Positions 16,984 through 25,114 of a stretch of DNA of 64,000 nt are shown in pieces. The notes under the pieces were generated by a model. That model did not search any database and was not told the origin of the DNA. It worked only from the letters and a program-made list of their open reading frames with translations. A program made the position numbers and the translations under genes. This DNA is from Flavobacterium psychrophilum (GTDB lineage: Bacteria; Bacteroidota; Bacteroidia; Flavobacteriales; Flavobacteriaceae): assembly GCA_001708385.1 (NCBI GenBank), contig CP012388.1, positions 124,001 through 188,000 of the forward strand. The letters run 5' to 3'. The number at the start of each line of letters is the position of its first letter. The first letter of the stretch is position 1.

Positions 16984-18558
16984 TTAGAAATTCTTAAAAA
17001 AGACGGTCAGGTTTTGGTTTTCATCCAAACCTATTTTCTTTCTTAAACGGGAACGGGCAACCAAAATACTATTAGCACTTTGTTGTGTTATAGCCGAGAT
17101 TTCTTTGGTAGAAAAATTCATTTTTGCGAAGGCACAAAGCCTTATCTCATTTTTTGTGAGTGTTGGATACTTATGAAGCAGTTTTTTATAAAATTCTTCA
17201 TCAGTCTCCACAAACAGTTTTTCAAACTCTTTTTTATTAAATGATTGGTTGCCCTTTTTCAGATCGGAGATTATCTGGGTAAGCATTTTATTATTCGGCG
17301 TATCTATAACTGTCTGAAGCTCATTTAGTCCTTTATGGGTGTAGTCTATAATCTCGCTTGCCTGCATTATTTGTATAGCATTACTGGTAAGTTCTTTGTT
17401 CTTACTTTCCATCTGCTTAATAAGCAGTTTATTTTCAGTTTTACGTTGTTTTAATTTTATGCGCTGTAGCCTGTACATAAGGAATATAATTACAGAAAGC
17501 GGAGCAAGCAATATTATACTGAAAATAAATATATTTTCTCTTCTTCGTGCTTCGGTTAAAGCATCCTGCTGTTTTATTTTTTGATCGTTTTCAAATTCAA
17601 GCAGTTCTATCTTCTTTTTATTTTTCTGACTTATATCTTTTTCTGATAGCTGGTTTGTAATACGTAGATAATAATTAGACTTCTTGTAATCATTTTTTTC
17701 TTCATACAAGTTTGCCAGCGTTTTAGCAGCAAACAGCCTGGCATCATCTAAATTTAAACTATCACCTAATCGGAATGCTTTGTCAAGATAAAGCAATGCC
17801 GAATTTTTGTCCCTTAAAGTATCGTTAGCACCCCGATAATAATATAAATATGCTAAATCGGTTGGCTGTTTTGCCTTTTTAGCCAAGGCGATTCCCTTAT
17901 CAGAATAAAATTTACTGCTATCGACTTGTTTGAGGTTACTAAAAACAATAGACAAATTTTGAAAAGTTATAATTATTCCAGCTGTGTCCCTTAGCCTTAT
18001 ACTATGCTTTTTATGAATATTAAGCATTTCAAGTGCCTTTATATAATTCTTGCTTTCTATTTCTATAACAGCAAGGTTACTGTAAACAAGGTATGCTTCA
18101 ACATTTTTTTCACCGGTTGTTCCTTTGGCAAGAGATTCTTTAAGTCCCTTGAGCGATATATCGAAAAATTTCCTTGCTCGTTCAGTATCTTTAAGTTGCA
18201 TGTAGGCACATCCAATATTATTGTAGATGAAATGCATTTGCGACGGATCGATCTTTTTCTGAAGTGCCAAAGCCTTGTAGCCATAATCCAAAGCCAAAAT
18301 ATTTGATTGCTGGTTTATGCAGGCTACAGTTCCAACTTTATACAGGTATAAAAGCTGATTTTCGCTAATATTGTCTTTATATTTTAAAGCATTGTCGAGG
18401 TATATAAGTGCTTTTTCAGGATTGGAACGCATATTATTCGTAGCCTTATTCAATAAGTCTTTTACGAGTGTATTCGTTTCTGAAGATTGTCCCATCAGAC
18501 ATTGACCTGTAAGTAACAGGATGCAAAAAAATATGATGCGTATACAATTTTGGGACAT
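16984..18558 (-). CDS. TPR sensor with membrane helix and LuxR-type DNA-binding domain
   Basis: A 524-residue protein. A signal sequence (CIRIIFFCILLLTGQC) precedes TPR-like helical repeats (about 25-300). A single transmembrane helix (about 335-358) and a coiled coil follow. A C-terminal helix-turn-helix ends the protein (LTKNEIRLCAFAKMNFSTKEISAITQQSANSILVARSRLRKKIG in pieces), resembling LuxR/GerE domains. This one-piece periplasmic-sensor/cytoplasmic-regulator layout is frequent in Bacteroidota. The ATG at 18558 is preferred to the upstream TTG at 18573 because it gives a cleaner signal sequence. It is upstream of the adhesin gene in the same direction and could control it; that link is only positional. 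No receiver or kinase domain is present. Confidence 0.8.
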   Translation of the reverse strand: MSQNCIRIIFFCILLLTGQCLMGQSSETNTLVKDLLNKATNNMRSNPEKALIYLDNALKYKDNISENQLLYLYKVGTVACINQQSNILALDYGYKALALQKKIDPSQMHFIYNNIGCAYMQLKDTERARKFFDISLKGLKESLAKGTTGEKNVEAYLVYSNLAVIEIESKNYIKALEMLNIHKKHSIRLRDTAGIIITFQNLSIVFSNLKQVDSSKFYSDKGIALAKKAKQPTDLAYLYYYRGANDTLRDKNSALLYLDKAFRLGDSLNLDDARLFAAKTLANLYEEKNDYKKSNYYLRITNQLSEKDISQKNKKKIELLEFENDQKIKQQDALTEARRRENIFIFSIILLAPLSVIIFLMYRLQRIKLKQRKTENKLLIKQMESKNKELTSNAIQIMQASEIIDYTHKGLNELQTVIDTPNNKMLTQIISDLKKGNQSFNKKEFEKLFVETDEEFYKKLLHKYPTLTKNEIRLCAFAKMNFSTKEISAITQQSANSILVARSRLRKKIGLDENQNLTVFFKNF

Positions 18559-18815
18559 TAATTTTTTATCCAAATATAATTAAAATATCACAGATTGAGA
18601 TATATCAGTTTTGGTTGTAGAGGGAGTACGGTATGGGACGTTGCCTTTCAAAATTGCAATGATGCCTATTATAATATCCAATTCGCTTTCCAAGAATATC
18701 ACTAAAAATCGAAGACTATACCTTGGACGTTAAATACTATCAATTAATGAGGTATATAGTTTAATTAGCCTACCTTACAAAATAATGAAATTTAACCCAC
18801 TTAAATCATAGTACC

Positions 18816-18926
18816 ATGTCAAAAGGCCAGGATACCAAGAAAGGTAGCAAAAAAGAACCAGTAAAGACTGCCAAAGAAAAAAAGGAAGCTAAAAGAGAAA
18901 AGAAAAATAACAAAAGCTTTGACTAG
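18816..18926 (+). CDS. 36-residue lysine-rich microprotein
   Basis: A short ORF starting MSKGQDTKKGSKKEP and ending KNNKSFD. About 40% of residues are Lys or Arg and there is no hydrophobic segment. It begins with ATG at 18816 and is followed four bases after its stop by a strong terminator (18930-18963), so the region is a discrete transcription unit. Similar short, highly basic ORFs starting MSKGQ seem familiar from flavobacteria, but I know no function; nucleic-acid binding would be a guess. The 242 bp before it (18574-18815) show no other gene. Confidence 0.6.
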   Translation: MSKGQDTKKGSKKEPVKTAKEKKEAKREKKNNKSFD

Positions 18927-18929
18927 CTA

Positions 18930-18970
18930 TTATAAGGCCCCTGTAATTATAGGGGCCTTATAATTTGTTT
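18930..18970 (+). terminator. Intrinsic terminator of the microprotein gene
   Basis: Stem TTATAAGGCCCCT (18930-18942) pairs with AGGGGCCTTATAA (18951-18963), followed by TTTGTTTT. It directly follows the 36-residue ORF. Confidence 0.85.
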
Positions 18971-19154
18971 TACAATAGATATTTATGTTTAATAATAAGT
19001 GTTTCTCTGCACGTTTCTTTTCCTGAAATTCATTGGATATTTTAAACGGTTTTGATTGAAATTCATCATTAGACAATGAACTAACTATATGATTGAAAAA
19101 CGTTAAAAATTGGTAAATGCATGTTTTTTTAAATTAAAAAACGATGTAATTAAC

Positions 19155-19162
19155 TACATTTG
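19155..19162 (+). promoter_or_regulatory. -7 box, possibly leaderless, inside a small palindrome
   Basis: TACATTTG matches TAnnTTTG exactly and lies only five bases before the ATG at 19168, so the transcript would be nearly leaderless. It overlaps the inverted repeat ATGTA-N6-TACAT (19144-19159), a plausible operator for self-repression by the Nudix-fold regulator. No -33 TTG in register was seen. Confidence 0.45.
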
Positions 19163-19167
19163 TGTAA

Positions 19168-19929
19168 ATGAGGAATAACGAAAGCTTACAAGATGTACTA
19201 ACAAGAAGGTCGGAAATTGCATGGGAAGAATTCCTTCCATCAATTTCTATTGACTGTGTTGTTTTTGGTTTTCACGACGGTGCATTAAAAGTATTGTTAC
19301 TGAAAACAAAGGATAGAGAACTTTGGGCACTTCCCGGAGGCTATATGGGAAAACAGGAAGATGTTAATGCTGCTGCTCAACGAATTTTATTTGAGCGTTC
19401 CGGTGCAAAAAATATTTACTTACAACAATTTAGCGTTTTTGCCGACCTGAACAGGAGTGAAGGTTTTTTTGAAGGTTTTCCCAATACACTTTGGCATAAG
19501 CAAAGATTTGTTTCTTTAGGCTTTTATGCTTTGGTAGATTTTACAGATGTCGTTCCGGTTATTGACGATATTTCTACGCATGCTGAGTGGCGCGATATCA
19601 ATGATATTCCTGAAATGATGATGGATCACCGTCAGATTTTTGACGAGGCGCTTATTACGTTACGCAGGCAGCTCAATTACAAACCAATTGGTTATAATTT
19701 GTTACAGGAAGAATTTACAATGCCTGAACTGCAAAGGCTTTATGAGATCATTTTAGATAAAAAACTTAACAGGGGTAATTTCTATAGAAAGATGATCGCA
19801 TATGATATTCTTGATAAAATGGATGAGCCCAGAAAAGCAGGCGGAGCACATAAAGCACCAAACCTTTATAAGTTTAATACTGAAAAATACCAGGCGGCAC
19901 TAAAAAATGGTCTGAAGGAAGAGTGGTAA
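19168..19929 (+). CDS. Nudix-fold transcriptional regulator (NrtR/AraR-like)
   Basis: A 253-residue protein with an N-terminal Nudix domain (about 24-150) and a C-terminal winged helix (about 165-235; KLNRGNFYRKMI). The Nudix box runs from GGYMGKQE (57-64) to R72. The metal-binding core REUxEE is replaced by RILFER, so two of the three catalytic acids are lost and the domain should bind, not hydrolyse, its ligand. This is the hallmark of the NrtR/AraR regulators. In other Bacteroidota such proteins control NAD or pentose genes. Here no target gene is adjacent, so the ligand is unknown. The gene is flanked by its own -7 box and a strong terminator. Confidence 0.85.
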   Translation: MRNNESLQDVLTRRSEIAWEEFLPSISIDCVVFGFHDGALKVLLLKTKDRELWALPGGYMGKQEDVNAAAQRILFERSGAKNIYLQQFSVFADLNRSEGFFEGFPNTLWHKQRFVSLGFYALVDFTDVVPVIDDISTHAEWRDINDIPEMMMDHRQIFDEALITLRRQLNYKPIGYNLLQEEFTMPELQRLYEIILDKKLNRGNFYRKMIAYDILDKMDEPRKAGGAHKAPNLYKFNTEKYQAALKNGLKEEW

Positions 19930-19951
19930 TATTATTTATCTGATGTCGATA

Positions 19952-20001
19952 TTTTCAACAAAAAAGCAGAGTCTATTGGGACTCTGCTTTTTTGTTGAAA
20001 A
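19952..20001. terminator. Long bidirectional terminator
   Basis: A perfect 21-bp stem (19952-19972 with 19981-20001, eight-base loop CTATTGGG) has A-runs and T-runs inside the arms. It separates the convergent Nudix-like regulator (plus) and the unknown gene ending at 20005 (minus). Confidence 0.85.
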
Positions 20002-20004
20002 TTA

Positions 20005-20754
20005 TTAAATTTCATGTGTCAAAAGTACTACCTGATAGTGTTCAGAAGACTTATACAATGTTATTGATGATAAGATCTTTAGATCATTGGAAAGATTATT
20101 CCATAATTCGTCTTTATTTTCATAGTTATAATCCCTTTTTGATCTAAACAAAACATAAATACTAAAGTCATCAGGGCTAATAAAAATATCTCTGTTTTCC
20201 TCAAAAACGAGTTTAGGTCCTTTGTACATTATCTCGGCTTCTTTATTATAGATAAGTTTCGCAAGCCTGTCATATAATATTTTATTTCCTTCCATAGAAT
20301 TTGGATCAAATTCAAGTTCTTCGCGTGTTCCGGGAATACGGACTAAAACTTCCTCAAAGTCAAAAATTGTATTTTCCGTATCGATAACGGCTTCTTCATT
20401 TTCTGCCGAAGATAACTCAATTAACTGGTGATGCATATTTTTTTCACGCACCTCCGGAAATTTCAACGTTTTTCCCTGATTACTTAAAGTAGTCCAGATC
20501 AGGTCATCATCATCTGTATCATTAAGCGTAATATCCCTGAAAAGGACGTAGGTTTTAAACTCATTGTTATCTTTTGGGAGCAGATGCTGATCATATCTAA
20601 AGTAATCTCCTTTATGTACAATATCTGCAGAACGGCTTGAAATAGCCTTTTGCAGTATGTTGTAAAAAATTGTATAGTTATTAGTGTTTCCTATTTCCAG
20701 TTCCAGCTCGTTCTGATGGCCGCTTAAGCGTATTACAATGTCTACTGTTCTCAT
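20005..20754 (-). CDS. Unknown protein made of two tandem homologous halves
   Basis: I do not recognise this 249-residue acidic soluble protein. Its two halves are related. The N-terminal one has VDIVIRLSGHQNELELEIG, ADIVHKG, FKTYVLFRD and LIWTTLSNQGKTL. The C-terminal one (from about 133) has EVLVRIPGTREELEFD, AEIMYKG, FSIYVLFRS and ELWNNLSNDLKIL. Each half looks like a small alpha/beta domain of about 110 residues. There is no signal peptide or membrane segment. It follows the 87-residue gene at 20758 by three bases, so the two are co-transcribed and may work together. No catalytic motif is visible. Confidence 0.7.
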   Translation of the reverse strand: MRTVDIVIRLSGHQNELELEIGNTNNYTIFYNILQKAISSRSADIVHKGDYFRYDQHLLPKDNNEFKTYVLFRDITLNDTDDDDLIWTTLSNQGKTLKFPEVREKNMHHQLIELSSAENEEAVIDTENTIFDFEEVLVRIPGTREELEFDPNSMEGNKILYDRLAKLIYNKEAEIMYKGPKLVFEENRDIFISPDDFSIYVLFRSKRDYNYENKDELWNNLSNDLKILSSITLYKSSEHYQVVLLTHEI

Positions 20755-20757
20755 ATT

Positions 20758-21021
20758 TTAGTTGAAATAATGTTTTTTGGTTGTAGTTTGGGCGTTTAGC
20801 AGGTCGGTCAGGGATTCTGTATCTGTCATACGAATATCTTCGAGTACAGCTTCATCAAGCTCAAATTCAATTATAGTACTATAATTGAAATCAGGTTTAT
20901 CGGTTGGCTCATGATAATCTGCATCAGATATAGCATCATCCCATTCTGTATAAAACAGAATTTCTTTCTGCCGGCTATATTCAAAATTCAGCAAAGCAAA
21001 AAGTGTTACATGTTTTTCCAT
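20758..21021 (-). CDS. Small acidic protein of unknown function
   Basis: An 87-residue, strongly acidic protein (MEKHVTLFALLNFEYSRQKE and onward) with no signal peptide, membrane segment or known motif. Many Asp and Glu residues lie in the middle (DDAISDADYHEPTDKPDF). It is three bases upstream of the tandem-domain gene, so it is translationally linked to it. The small acidic partner plus larger unknown partner arrangement recalls immunity or chaperone pairs, but nothing in the sequence proves that. Confidence 0.6.
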   Translation of the reverse strand: MEKHVTLFALLNFEYSRQKEILFYTEWDDAISDADYHEPTDKPDFNYSTIIEFELDEAVLEDIRMTDTESLTDLLNAQTTTKKHYFN

Positions 21022-21126
21022 AACTGCTTTTACTTAAAGTTACAGTAATTAAAGCCTGCATACCCTGCCATTATCATATAATTAACGTAAGACTGATTAA
21101 AAGATGGTGTAGTTTCGATGAAACTA

Positions 21127-22074
21127 TTATTTCTTGGAAGTAGTAGCGTCCACGATGTTCTTATTATCTTTCTCCGTTTCTGTTTCTTCCACATAAACGG
21201 CATAATCAGCAGGTATTATTCTTTCGCCCTTAAACGTGGCATAGGCGCGGGTAAACTCTGCACTTATGTAGAGTATAGCGGCTGAATAATAAACCCACAG
21301 CATAATTACAATTAACGATCCTGCGGCACCGTAAGGCGATCCAGCCTGGGAGGAAGTAATATAGATTCCAATTATATATCTGCCCAAAAGAAATAAGAAT
21401 GCAGTAAATAGTGCGCCGGCGCGTACGTCTTTCCATTTTATTTTTGCATCAGGAAGCACTTTATAAATAACGCCAAATATTACAACCAAAACTACAAAAC
21501 TTACAAGTAAGCTTAACACGCTAAATATAATTACAGATGTATCCGGCAGCCATGATTTAAGTATCGTATTAAATGCTGATAGCGCACCATTAACAATAAG
21601 CGAAACAACAAGTATAAATCCAAGGCCAATGATTATCGATCCGGATAGGAGCCTGTCCTTTAAAAGTTTTAGCCATCCTCTTTTCGGTTTAGCTTTAACT
21701 TTCCATATCATATTTATAGAATCCTGTAAATCTCCAAATACTGTTGTTGCTGCAATTATAAGTACAATAGCACCAATTATTAGTGAAAGCTGAGTTTTTC
21801 CCGATAGCTCCATATTACGTATTACTTCCTGGATTTGAGCGGCTGCTTCATTTCCCAAAAGTCCTTTTAACTCGCTGAATAAACTGCCCTCAATTGCATC
21901 TTTTCCAAAGAAAGCACCAGCTAACGATATAACGAGTAATAACAATGGAGCCAAAGAAAAAATAGTATAATAAGCCAGTGAAGCACTAAGTTTTAGCCCC
22001 TTATCTTCCGAAAAACCTTTAACGGTGTCTTTTAGAATTTTAAAACTGTTCTGGATTACACTTTTTACTTTCAT
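21127..22074 (-). CDS. YihY/BrkB-family inner membrane protein
   Basis: A 315-residue polytopic membrane protein. The family signature is clear: LKLSASLAYYTIFSLAPLLL near the start, then ATTVFGDLQDSINMIWKVK, and GSPYGAAGSLIVIMLWVYYSA near the end. About six hydrophobic helices are present. The ATG at 22074 (MKVKSVIQNS) is preferred to 22107, because the extra 11 residues fit no family start. The C-terminal tail is charged. BrkB/YihY proteins are common, but their transport or envelope role is unsettled. It appears monocistronic. Confidence 0.85.
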   Translation of the reverse strand: MKVKSVIQNSFKILKDTVKGFSEDKGLKLSASLAYYTIFSLAPLLLLVISLAGAFFGKDAIEGSLFSELKGLLGNEAAAQIQEVIRNMELSGKTQLSLIIGAIVLIIAATTVFGDLQDSINMIWKVKAKPKRGWLKLLKDRLLSGSIIIGLGFILVVSLIVNGALSAFNTILKSWLPDTSVIIFSVLSLLVSFVVLVVIFGVIYKVLPDAKIKWKDVRAGALFTAFLFLLGRYIIGIYITSSQAGSPYGAAGSLIVIMLWVYYSAAILYISAEFTRAYATFKGERIIPADYAVYVEETETEKDNKNIVDATTSKK

Positions 22075-22107
22075 ATGTATTGAGTTTGTACCACTAAAAT
22101 ATAACAT

Positions 22108-22559
22108 GGTCGCCGGTTAAGCCACAGTATTAACATAACTATAATAAGGAATCAATATCATTTTTGTCACCTTATAAATTAGAATTGTCACCTTTTTTAC
22201 AACCACATTTTATCTATTAGAGTATCTGTTCTATTTGTAAGGTGCTTAATACCTACGTTGTATTTGTGTAATTAGTTCGAGCATGATTTCCACTCTCCCG
22301 GGTGAAACAACATATCGATGTTTTATTAGAAAATACACTCTTTTTGAGTATGAAATTTTTTAATTTTTTATATAGAAAGATTAATACTGTTAATTGCTTT
22401 TTTTTTCGATGAAACGTAGTATATTTTCGATTAATATCTTCTTAAATATTTCATAAAGTATTCAAAAATAATTATTCTTGTATAAGTAATCTTTAATGTA
22501 TGTGTTTGATTATCTATTTGTTAGGTAATTGTGAATTTAATGTTTAAAAAAGAAGCGAT
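22108..22559. other. 452-bp AT-rich spacer with a direct repeat
   Basis: No gene is seen. Two copies of TTGTCACCTT occur at 22164-22173 and 22185-22194, 21 bp apart (two helical turns), which could be a tandem operator for the BrkB gene to the left or the orphan gene to the right. The remainder is very AT-rich with no convincing -33/-7 pair. Confidence 0.35.
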
Positions 22560-23405
22560 ATGAATTTTAAAACCAGATTATCATACAACAACAGAATATC
22601 ATTTGTTTACAGAAACGGAGAGGTAAATCAAACACCTTTTACAGAAGTTATTTTTTCTGGAGATGACTATATTTTGGCCAAATCAGATTCGGATATTTTT
22701 TATAGTGTATTGGATTTGGATGGTAATCTTACTAAAGACGATTTAAAGATTATTCACCGTTTTCAAAATGGATTACTGCTTACCTATAAACCTTTTCAAA
22801 AGACGTATTCGTCGTCCGATGGTTTTGCATATAGTATAAATTACAATGTATTTAGTATTCTTAATTTCAGTTTCTTAAAAAGCAGTACGGTAGCAATAAT
22901 ACAGGCAGATGAAATAGTAGAAGAAAGCACCACTGAAATTTTTAATGTTAAATGTAATAAAACCGTGCTTTGCAACTTTTTGAACAAGCCAGTTTATAAA
23001 TTTAGAGACTTCATTTTTTCGGAGATACTGGATAACCAATATATTATTACCGGTAATTCATTGTTCGCTAATAAGGGTAACATAGATAAGGCTTCTAACG
23101 GTTTCTTTGATTTTGATATTTACAGATCAAGAAAGATATGGAGTGTTGTGAATATTTTTGACCAAGTAAGTCATACAATGGAAACTGATATATCGGGAAC
23201 AACTGTTACCGGATTGAGTTTTAAAGATGCAGAAATCAATCTTACAAACAGGCTTTCAGTACCTAAGCTACCTAACAAAGAAGATTGTAAGGATGTTAAG
23301 ATTTATACTGATTTAAAGAACGAATCTGTAATGTACAGAACTTGGAAAAAGAAAAATAAACTGCATGCTATGATTAAAAATGTACTCTCTATATCCATAA
23401 ACTAG
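22560..23405 (+). CDS. Orphan protein of unknown function
   Basis: I do not recognise this 281-residue protein. It is rich in Asn, Ser, Phe and Lys, with many beta-strand-like stretches (FVYRNG, YSVLDLDGNL, YIITGNSLFANKGNI) and no signal peptide, membrane helix or known motif. It is isolated: 452 bp of empty AT-rich DNA precede it and 441 bp follow, and I see no clear terminator or promoter. Codon use looks AT-biased even for this window, which may hint at recent acquisition. It is a full-length open frame with ATG at 22560, so it is probably real. Confidence 0.55.
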   Translation: MNFKTRLSYNNRISFVYRNGEVNQTPFTEVIFSGDDYILAKSDSDIFYSVLDLDGNLTKDDLKIIHRFQNGLLLTYKPFQKTYSSSDGFAYSINYNVFSILNFSFLKSSTVAIIQADEIVEESTTEIFNVKCNKTVLCNFLNKPVYKFRDFIFSEILDNQYIITGNSLFANKGNIDKASNGFFDFDIYRSRKIWSVVNIFDQVSHTMETDISGTTVTGLSFKDAEINLTNRLSVPKLPNKEDCKDVKIYTDLKNESVMYRTWKKKNKLHAMIKNVLSISIN

Positions 23406-23846
23406 CGTTTTAGAGTTTCTTTAATATTTAAATTCTGATTAAAGAATACTTCTGTCAATTGTTTTAAGTAGTTTTAAAAATTAAACGATCGTTAAAACCT
23501 TGTATAATTAGTTAAATAGTGTTAAGCATAATTTGAGGCATCTGTAAAAATTACCAGGTGCTTTTTTGCATTTTAAACGTTTGATATTGTGAACGCTATG
23601 TAACTCCAATAATTGTGACTATATATGCATATTATAAATAAAAAATCAAATTTGGATTAATTTTTAATAGTACGCTAACATTTTAGTTTTTCGGAGATTA
23701 CTTTAAAGACTAATTTTAAACCAACCCTCGAACTTACTATATATTAATTTGCAATGCTCTCTATTTCTTCCTTAAAAAGGAGGGGTGCTAACTATTGCCT
23801 ATTAACGAAACATCTGAGGGATTGCTAATAAATAAACACTATTAAA
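23406..23846 (+). other. 441-bp spacer upstream of the exopolysaccharide-like cluster
   Basis: No gene is seen. Near the right end is CCTTAAAAAGGAGG (about 23772-23785), a small inverted repeat. No exact TAnnTTTG or sigma-54 element was found; TTAATTTG at about 23744 is a one-mismatch -7 candidate. The promoter of the five-gene cluster should lie here. Confidence 0.3.
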
Positions 23847-25034
23847 ATGACCTCATTAATTGATTACGCGCAGTACTGGTGGTATTCCTTCAGTTCCTAC
23901 ACACTCATTGTGAAAATAGCAATTGGAGTTATTTTAGTTTGCAGCGTGGCAACACTTATCCTAATGTCAAGAATTTTTATCGTCCGTAGTAATAAACGGA
24001 GAAAAAAAGAAATTATCTTAAAGCTCAGGCCAAAGGTGTTTTCATTTTTACGTAATATTTTACTTTCTAATGATACGTATACGCCAGATGATGTCTATGC
24101 ATTATATGTACAAAATTTTGACAGACTAAATGATAAGTCATACATATCTGTTGTTCCCACTCTTGAAGATATTGTTAACCAGGAGCGAAAAACAATCAAC
24201 GCGGCCAATTATAACAGTATCATTAAGGGATTAAAAATAGATAAATGCCTGGAAGAAAGATTGGATTATTCAAGTACCCGCATGAGAATGCTTGCTTTAC
24301 AGTCGCTATCAAGGCTTGGTCTAACGATTTCAGACAGTAAAATTTTACCTTATGCTTATTCAAATGATGATGCTTTAAGGAAAGAATCCAGAATTTCGTA
24401 TATGGGTGTCAGTAATAATAATCCGTTTAAATTTTTCGATGATACCGATAACATTAATGAATGGGAAGAGATAAACCTAATGCATCAATTTGAAGTGCAT
24501 CATAAAGAACACTTACCCAATTTTAGTAAATGGATTGAATATTCTGATGACGCCGAAAAAATTAAATTTTTTATCAGGCAGGCCGCCTTTTTCAACCAGC
24601 AAACGGCATTAAACACCGTTGAAAAGTTTATTGAGCACGAAGATTACAGAGTACGTAAAGAGGCGATACTTGCTGTTGGAAAAATGAAATCGCTTGAAAG
24701 TGAAACAGTATTGATTGAAATCTATTTCTCTCAGCCATTACAATGTCAGTTTGCTATTATCGAAAGTATATCTTTTATGAATAGTGGAAAATCACTGCAA
24801 TTTTTGAAGAAAGCTTATGATCTGGCCGAAAACCCGGATTTAAAACGTTTATGTGCAGAAGCTATTTATTTTTATGGAAGCGAGGGGAAGCTTCTGTTTA
24901 ATAGCCTTCTGAAAACTGAGAGTTTTGACAACAGGACAATTCTGGATCATGTGCAGAATTCCCTGATAATTTCTACGCTCAAAACATTTCATGGTTTTGC
25001 TAAAAACTACAACCGTACATCGGTAACATTATAA
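23847..25034 (+). CDS. HEAT-repeat protein with one N-terminal membrane anchor
   Basis: A 395-residue protein. A transmembrane helix (about 19-42; VKIAIGVILVCSVATLILMS) is followed by a basic stretch NKRRKKE that should keep the remainder in the cytoplasm. From about 130 on there are alpha-helical HEAT-like repeats (for example MRMLALQSLSRLGLTISD, YRVRKEAILAVGKMKSLES, FAIIESISFMNSGKSLQFL). HEAT repeats are protein-binding scaffolds. It is the first gene of a five-gene set and lies 80 bp before a processive glycosyltransferase, so a role in organising or regulating the synthase is likely but inferred. No c-di-GMP-binding motif such as RxxxR/DxSxxG was seen. Confidence 0.75.
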   Translation: MTSLIDYAQYWWYSFSSYTLIVKIAIGVILVCSVATLILMSRIFIVRSNKRRKKEIILKLRPKVFSFLRNILLSNDTYTPDDVYALYVQNFDRLNDKSYISVVPTLEDIVNQERKTINAANYNSIIKGLKIDKCLEERLDYSSTRMRMLALQSLSRLGLTISDSKILPYAYSNDDALRKESRISYMGVSNNNPFKFFDDTDNINEWEEINLMHQFEVHHKEHLPNFSKWIEYSDDAEKIKFFIRQAAFFNQQTALNTVEKFIEHEDYRVRKEAILAVGKMKSLESETVLIEIYFSQPLQCQFAIIESISFMNSGKSLQFLKKAYDLAENPDLKRLCAEAIYFYGSEGKLLFNSLLKTESFDNRTILDHVQNSLIISTLKTFHGFAKNYNRTSVTL

Positions 25035-25068
25035 TACCATAACAAACACTACACACCTTACATAACAT

Positions 25069-25097
25069 TACGGCTTGTTAAATTAAAACTGGCCGTA
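25069..25097 (+). other. Hairpin between HEAT and glycosyltransferase genes
   Basis: TACGGC (25069-25074) pairs with GCCGTA (25092-25097) across a 17-base AT-rich loop, in the 80-bp gap before the glycosyltransferase. No T-run follows, so it is not a classic terminator; it may be a processing or stability element. Confidence 0.3.
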
Positions 25098-25114
25098 TAA
25101 AATCATATTATCTA

